Positions 14,071-17,263 of a stretch of DNA of 17,263 bases are shown here, piece after piece. The first letter of the stretch is position 1. Every line of letters begins with the position of its first letter. The position numbers and the translations under genes were made by a program. This DNA is from CAYRGQ01 sp964444885 (GTDB lineage Bacteria > Bacteroidota > Bacteroidia > Sphingobacteriales > Sphingobacteriaceae). The stretch lies in the NCBI GenBank assembly GCA_964444885.1, contig CAYUIZ010000066.1, positions 1 to 17,263 on the forward strand. Reading direction: 5' to 3'. Under the pieces are notes generated by a model. The model saw only the letters and a program-made list of their open reading frames with translations. It did not search any database and had not been told where the DNA came from.

Positions 14071-14103
14071 CTGGTAATAACCTGGTAATAACCTGGTGAT
14101 GAC
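14071..14103. repeat. Three tandem 11-bp repeats upstream of the SNF2 gene
   Basis: CTGGTAATAAC at 14071-14081 and 14082-14092 are identical, followed by CTGGTGATGAC at 14093-14103 (two changes). The 11-bp period is about one helical turn, so a protein could bind all three on one DNA face. The array starts 18 bases after the MFS stop and ends 98 bases before the SNF2 start. Confidence 0.8.
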
Positions 14104-14120
14104 TTGTGCTACCTCAGTGC

Positions 14121-14146
14121 AGCCTATCGGCGGCTCGGTGTTTTTT
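14121..14146 (+). terminator. Possible weak MFS-gene terminator
   Basis: AGCC (14121-14124) and GGCT (14132-14135) can pair around a 7-base loop, with a run of six T (14141-14146) five bases later. The stem is too short for certainty. Confidence 0.3.
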
Positions 14147-14156
14147 AAAGTAACGT

Positions 14157-14187
14157 TTTCATGACGTCGGATAAATCTGTATCTTTA
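14157..14187 (+). promoter_or_regulatory. Candidate SNF2-gene promoter
   Basis: TTTC (14157-14160), a 19-base spacer, TATCTTTA (14180-14187): one mismatch in each element of TTTG/TAnnTTTG, 14 bases before the ATG. Confidence 0.4.
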
Positions 14188-14201
14188 TCTTTTTTTAGCT
14201 A

Positions 14202-17090
14202 ATGATGCACCCACAAGACGCGCGCCCATCCCATACTTTGGTTTATTCCCTTGGCTTGCATCCCTATTTAGGATATTTGATGGAGCCCCATGCCGTGATG
14301 CTGAATCCTAACGGCGGACTGTCGATGACGCACAAACGCTTGTTTACCAATACGGTAGAGGATTATGATTTGATGCTGGACGACAAGGATAGGCACATCA
14401 TCCAGTTACTGGAGGAAGTCGAACAGAACAATATCATCAAAAAATACGCGCGGAAGCCGATCCGTGCGACGGATTTCTTTAACAAGCATCTGGACAAGAA
14501 GCTGTACGAATACATTCGTCCCAATATCGAACGCCGATTGCTGGAAGCGCTGGGCTTGCTGGCCGGCAAACCCCTATACCTCATGGGCAAGAGCGGCTAC
14601 CCGGCCGAGCAGGAACTCGCCATCGCCGCCGAGCCCGCCTCGGTACTGTTCCATTTCAGGCGCAACGAAATCGAGACCCGGTATTTTCCGACGATCAAGC
14701 ACGCAGGCGAGCGCATTGAGTTTATGTACCGGGACGCGCAAGTCATTATCGACCAGCAAGCGTGGCTGCTGCTCGATAATGTGCTGTACCATTTCGACCA
14801 GCCCCTGGAGGGAAGGAAACTGACGCCTTTTTTGCAACGGCGTTTCATCGCTGTGCCCCGCGAAACCGAATATCGGTATTTTGATACCTTCGTCACGGGC
14901 CTGATTGAGAAACACCATGTGTATGCCGAGGGCTTCGATATACAAACCCATCAGCACAATGCCACGCCGGTGATCCGGCTACGCCATTTTGAGGAAAACC
15001 AGTCGGCCCTTCAGTTGCAGTTCCGCTATGGGCCGTATCAGTTTGAGGCCGGTTCCGAGCACCGGGTCACGGTTCGGATGGCCCATCAGGAAGACACCGA
15101 CACCTATACCTTCCACCGGATCAAGCGTTCCTTGCAATGGGAGGAGAACCGAATACAGGAGCTGGAGGGTTTGGGCTTGCGCAAGGAGGGCGTCTTTGGC
15201 GACCTCGTGTTGACGCAGGAACGTGCCGAACCCGGGGTAGGCGTGGTCGAATGGCTCCGCACGCACTATCAGCAGCTGCAGCAGCGCGGGTTTGAAATTG
15301 TGCAGGATGACGCAGGTAAGCGTTTTTTCCTCGGGGAGACCGTGCTGGAAATCTCCGTAGCTGAGCAAAACGATTGGTTTGACGTACATGCCATTGCCCG
15401 GTTTGGTACGTTTGAAATACCATTTGCCCGCTTGCGTACGCATATTCTCAACCACATTCGTGAATTCCCCTTGCCCAACGGCGAGATTGCCATCATTCCC
15501 GAAGAATGGTTTGCCCGCTACAGTGAGCTGTTTCATTTTTCAGACATCCGCCATGGCATACAGATCAAGAAGTACCACGTTGGCTTGTTGAATGACATCG
15601 GCGAGCACAAGCAGCTCGCAATCGGCCGCAAACTCGAAAAGCTGGAGCAGTTTGACGGTATTTTGGACGTCCCCCTGCCTACGGGCTTTCGGGGAACTTT
15701 GCGCCCTTACCAGCAGGCCGGTTACAACTGGTTCCACTTCCTGCAGCAGTACCGTTTTGGAGGGTGTCTTGCCGATGATATGGGCTTGGGGAAAACGATT
15801 CAGACACTGGCGCTCCTGCAACATGAGAAAGAACGGGCTGCGGGGGGTGATGAACAGCGGACTTCCCTTATCGTCATGCCCACGTCCCTGATTTACAACT
15901 GGGAGAAAGAGGCTGCTAAATTTACGCCCGAGCTGCGCGTGCTGGTGCATACCGGCAGCAACCGGACCCGGGATTTGGCCTTGTTTGCCACATACGACGT
16001 GGTCATTACTACCTACGGCATTCTGCGTAGTGATGATGAGCTGCTGTCTTCCTTCTTCTTCCATTACATGATTTTGGACGAAAGCCAGAATATCAAGAAT
16101 CCGACGTCCAAATCGTTTAAAGCCGTCAAAGGATTGAAAGGGCGCCACCGGCTGTTGCTTAGCGGTACGCCTGTCGAAAATTCGGTGGCTGATCTGTGGC
16201 CGCAAATGACCTTTGCCAATCCCGGCCTGCTGGGAAGTTATTCGTTTTTTCAGAAGGAGTTCGTGCAACCCATCGAACGTAAGAAAGACGAGGATAAGGC
16301 GCGCAAGCTGCAGGCGATTATCAAGCCGTTTGTGCTGCGTCGCACCAAAACCCAGGTGGTGACGGAGCTGCCCCCCAAGTCGGAACAGGTTTTCTATTGC
16401 GAAATGACGGAGGAACAGGCCGCCCAGTACGAAGAGATCAAATCCGAGTACCGCAACCTTATCTTCGAGCAGGAAACGGGCAACGCGGTGAAATCACCCC
16501 AAATCACGCTGTTGCAGGGCCTGACCAAGTTGAGGCAGCTCGCCAATCATCCTAAGATGGTGGATGAGGCTTTTAAAGGTGAATCGGGAAAGTTCGAGAG
16601 TGTAGTGGATACGCTTCATTCCGTAATGCGCCGCGGCAACAAGGTGTTGGTGTTTTCCCAATTTGTCAAGCAGCTGACCTTGTACCGGGACTACTTGGAA
16701 CGGGAAGGGATTAACTACGTCTACTTGGACGGTGCGACGAAGGATCGGGCCGAGGTAGTGCAGCAATTCCGGGAGGACGACGATACCCGCTTGTTCCTGA
16801 TCTCGATCAAGGCTGGTGGGGTGGGACTCAACTTGGTCGAAGCCGATTATGTGTTTATCCTGGACCCGTGGTGGAACCCGGCCGTGGAGCAACAGGCCAT
16901 CGACCGTACGCACCGGATTGGGCAGACGCGCAACGTGTTTATCTACAAATTCATCACGAAGGATACGGTGGAGGAAAAAATATTAGCCTTGCAAGGGCGC
17001 AAGAAGACGATTGCCAGTACCTTAATCACAACGGAGGAGAGTTTTGTGAAGTCACTCACCCACGCCGATATCCAAGAGCTTTTGGCCTAA
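14202..17090 (+). CDS. SNF2-family DEAD/DEAH-box ATPase (putative DNA translocase)
   Basis: A 962-residue superfamily 2 ATPase. The C-terminal part (about 500-962) is a complete Swi2/Snf2 motor: PYQQAGYNW Q-motif region, Walker A DDMGLGKT (525-532), PTSLIYNWEKE (Ia), DESQ box (626-629, where eukaryotic proteins have DEAH), LLLSGTPVEN (651-660, III), KVLVFSQF (IV), ISIKAGGVGLNL (V) and QAIDRTHRIGQ (898-908, VI). Such proteins translocate on double-stranded DNA and strip or remodel bound proteins; in bacteria the HepA/RapA branch recycles RNA polymerase, but the role of this branch is open. The N-terminal 500 residues are hydrophilic, with no cysteine before residue 523, so the SWIM zinc finger found in some bacterial homologues is absent; no nuclease or methylase motif is visible. 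No defence or restriction gene is adjacent. ATG 14205 is an alternative start. Confidence 0.93.
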   Translation: MMHPQDARPSHTLVYSLGLHPYLGYLMEPHAVMLNPNGGLSMTHKRLFTNTVEDYDLMLDDKDRHIIQLLEEVEQNNIIKKYARKPIRATDFFNKHLDKKLYEYIRPNIERRLLEALGLLAGKPLYLMGKSGYPAEQELAIAAEPASVLFHFRRNEIETRYFPTIKHAGERIEFMYRDAQVIIDQQAWLLLDNVLYHFDQPLEGRKLTPFLQRRFIAVPRETEYRYFDTFVTGLIEKHHVYAEGFDIQTHQHNATPVIRLRHFEENQSALQLQFRYGPYQFEAGSEHRVTVRMAHQEDTDTYTFHRIKRSLQWEENRIQELEGLGLRKEGVFGDLVLTQERAEPGVGVVEWLRTHYQQLQQRGFEIVQDDAGKRFFLGETVLEISVAEQNDWFDVHAIARFGTFEIPFARLRTHILNHIREFPLPNGEIAIIPEEWFARYSELFHFSDIRHGIQIKKYHVGLLNDIGEHKQLAIGRKLEKLEQFDGILDVPLPTGFRGTLRPYQQAGYNWFHFLQQYRFGGCLADDMGLGKTIQTLALLQHEKERAAGGDEQRTSLIVMPTSLIYNWEKEAAKFTPELRVLVHTGSNRTRDLALFATYDVVITTYGILRSDDELLSSFFFHYMILDESQNIKNPTSKSFKAVKGLKGRHRLLLSGTPVENSVADLWPQMTFANPGLLGSYSFFQKEFVQPIERKKDEDKARKLQAIIKPFVLRRTKTQVVTELPPKSEQVFYCEMTEEQAAQYEEIKSEYRNLIFEQETGNAVKSPQITLLQGLTKLRQLANHPKMVDEAFKGESGKFESVVDTLHSVMRRGNKVLVFSQFVKQLTLYRDYLEREGINYVYLDGATKDRAEVVQQFREDDDTRLFLISIKAGGVGLNLVEADYVFILDPWWNPAVEQQAIDRTHRIGQTRNVFIYKFITKDTVEEKILALQGRKKTIASTLITTEESFVKSLTHADIQELLA

Positions 17091-17171
17091 TCGGCTCCGC
17101 GTTGCAAAAGTAATATAGGCGGGGATGTGCGTAGTTTTTTGTTTACATTAGCCAAAATAAACGCAAGTATT

Positions 17172-17263
17172 ATGAACAATATCTTAGATCTGATTAACGG
17201 CAGTCTGGGCAGCCAGGTTGTTGACAACATTTCGCGGCAAGCGGGTGCTTCTAAAGAGGAAAC
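17172..17263 (+). CDS. DUF937-like protein, 5' part only
   Basis: The first 30 codons of a gene that runs off the window, 81 bases after the SNF2 stop. The translation begins MNNILDLINGSLGSQVVDNI and continues with SRQAGASKEE, which resembles the N-terminus of DUF937/YidB-like proteins (a helix with Leu-rich LLDLL..., then a second helix, then Q-x-G-x-S-x-E). The function of that family is unknown. The upstream region has TACATTAG (17144-17151), one base off a -7 element. The assignment rests on a short segment. Confidence 0.6.
   Translation, partial: MNNILDLINGSLGSQVVDNISRQAGASKEE

Noticed and set aside
14202..17090. The SNF2 gene as part of a defence system (for example a DISARM- or Zorya-like helicase)
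   Set aside because: No methylase, nuclease, phospholipase or other defence partner is adjacent within the window; neighbours are a transporter and a DUF937-like gene.
1..17263. CRISPR array, tRNA or rRNA genes, insertion sequences, phage or toxin-antitoxin genes
   Set aside because: No regularly spaced repeats with unique spacers, no tRNA T-arm pattern (GTTCGA context) in the gaps, no transposase or integrase reading frames, and no small paired toxin-antitoxin genes were found.

Overview
The window looks like an ordinary chromosomal stretch of a Bacteroidota bacterium, most likely of the Sphingobacteriaceae type (order Sphingobacteriales); the genus cannot be fixed from sequence alone. The reasons are the promoter grammar (several genes are preceded by TTG or TTTG, 20-22 bases, then TAnnTTTG, the sigma-factor signature of this phylum), the scarcity of Shine-Dalgarno sequences, and the protein types: a DegQ-like protease with one N-terminal membrane segment, BrxA-type bacilliredoxin, PnuC paired with a one-domain NadR-like kinase, META-domain lipoprotein, and a SNF2 protein with a DESQ box. 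All full-length genes are intact. I see no phage, insertion sequence, CRISPR, toxin, rRNA or tRNA.

Layout. Positions 9-2453 (minus): fumC, a lipoprotein of unknown function whose GTG start shares one base with the fumC stop, then a META-domain lipoprotein; one promoter ahead of fumC appears to drive all three. Positions 2607-3389 (minus): dapF, divergent from htrA/degQ (3624-5192, plus), which ends in a strong, probably bidirectional terminator facing brxA (5308-5718, minus). brxA and ahcY (5902-7218, plus) are divergent, each with a near-perfect promoter. Positions 7285-8408 (minus): pnuC and a NadR-like kinase overlap as a nicotinamide-riboside (or related vitamin) uptake-and-trapping pair, and upstream of them a small outer-membrane beta-barrel gene (8509-9024, minus) with its own terminator.

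From 9351 everything is on the plus strand: carB (monocistronic, with no carA next to it and no C-terminal allosteric domain), a short HPF/RaiA-family ribosome-associated protein, a CynX/NimT-type MFS exporter/importer, a 962-residue SNF2-family ATPase, and the first 30 codons of a DUF937-like protein running off the end.

The genes are mainly housekeeping: TCA cycle, lysine/cell-wall precursor synthesis, envelope proteolysis, thiol redox, the SAM cycle, NAD salvage, carbamoyl phosphate and ribosome hibernation. I did not find a convincing new multi-gene system. The points most worth a second look are the truncated but clearly terminated CarB, the palindrome-rich gap between raiA and the MFS gene, three tandem 11-bp repeats in front of the SNF2 gene, and the lipoprotein coupled to fumC.
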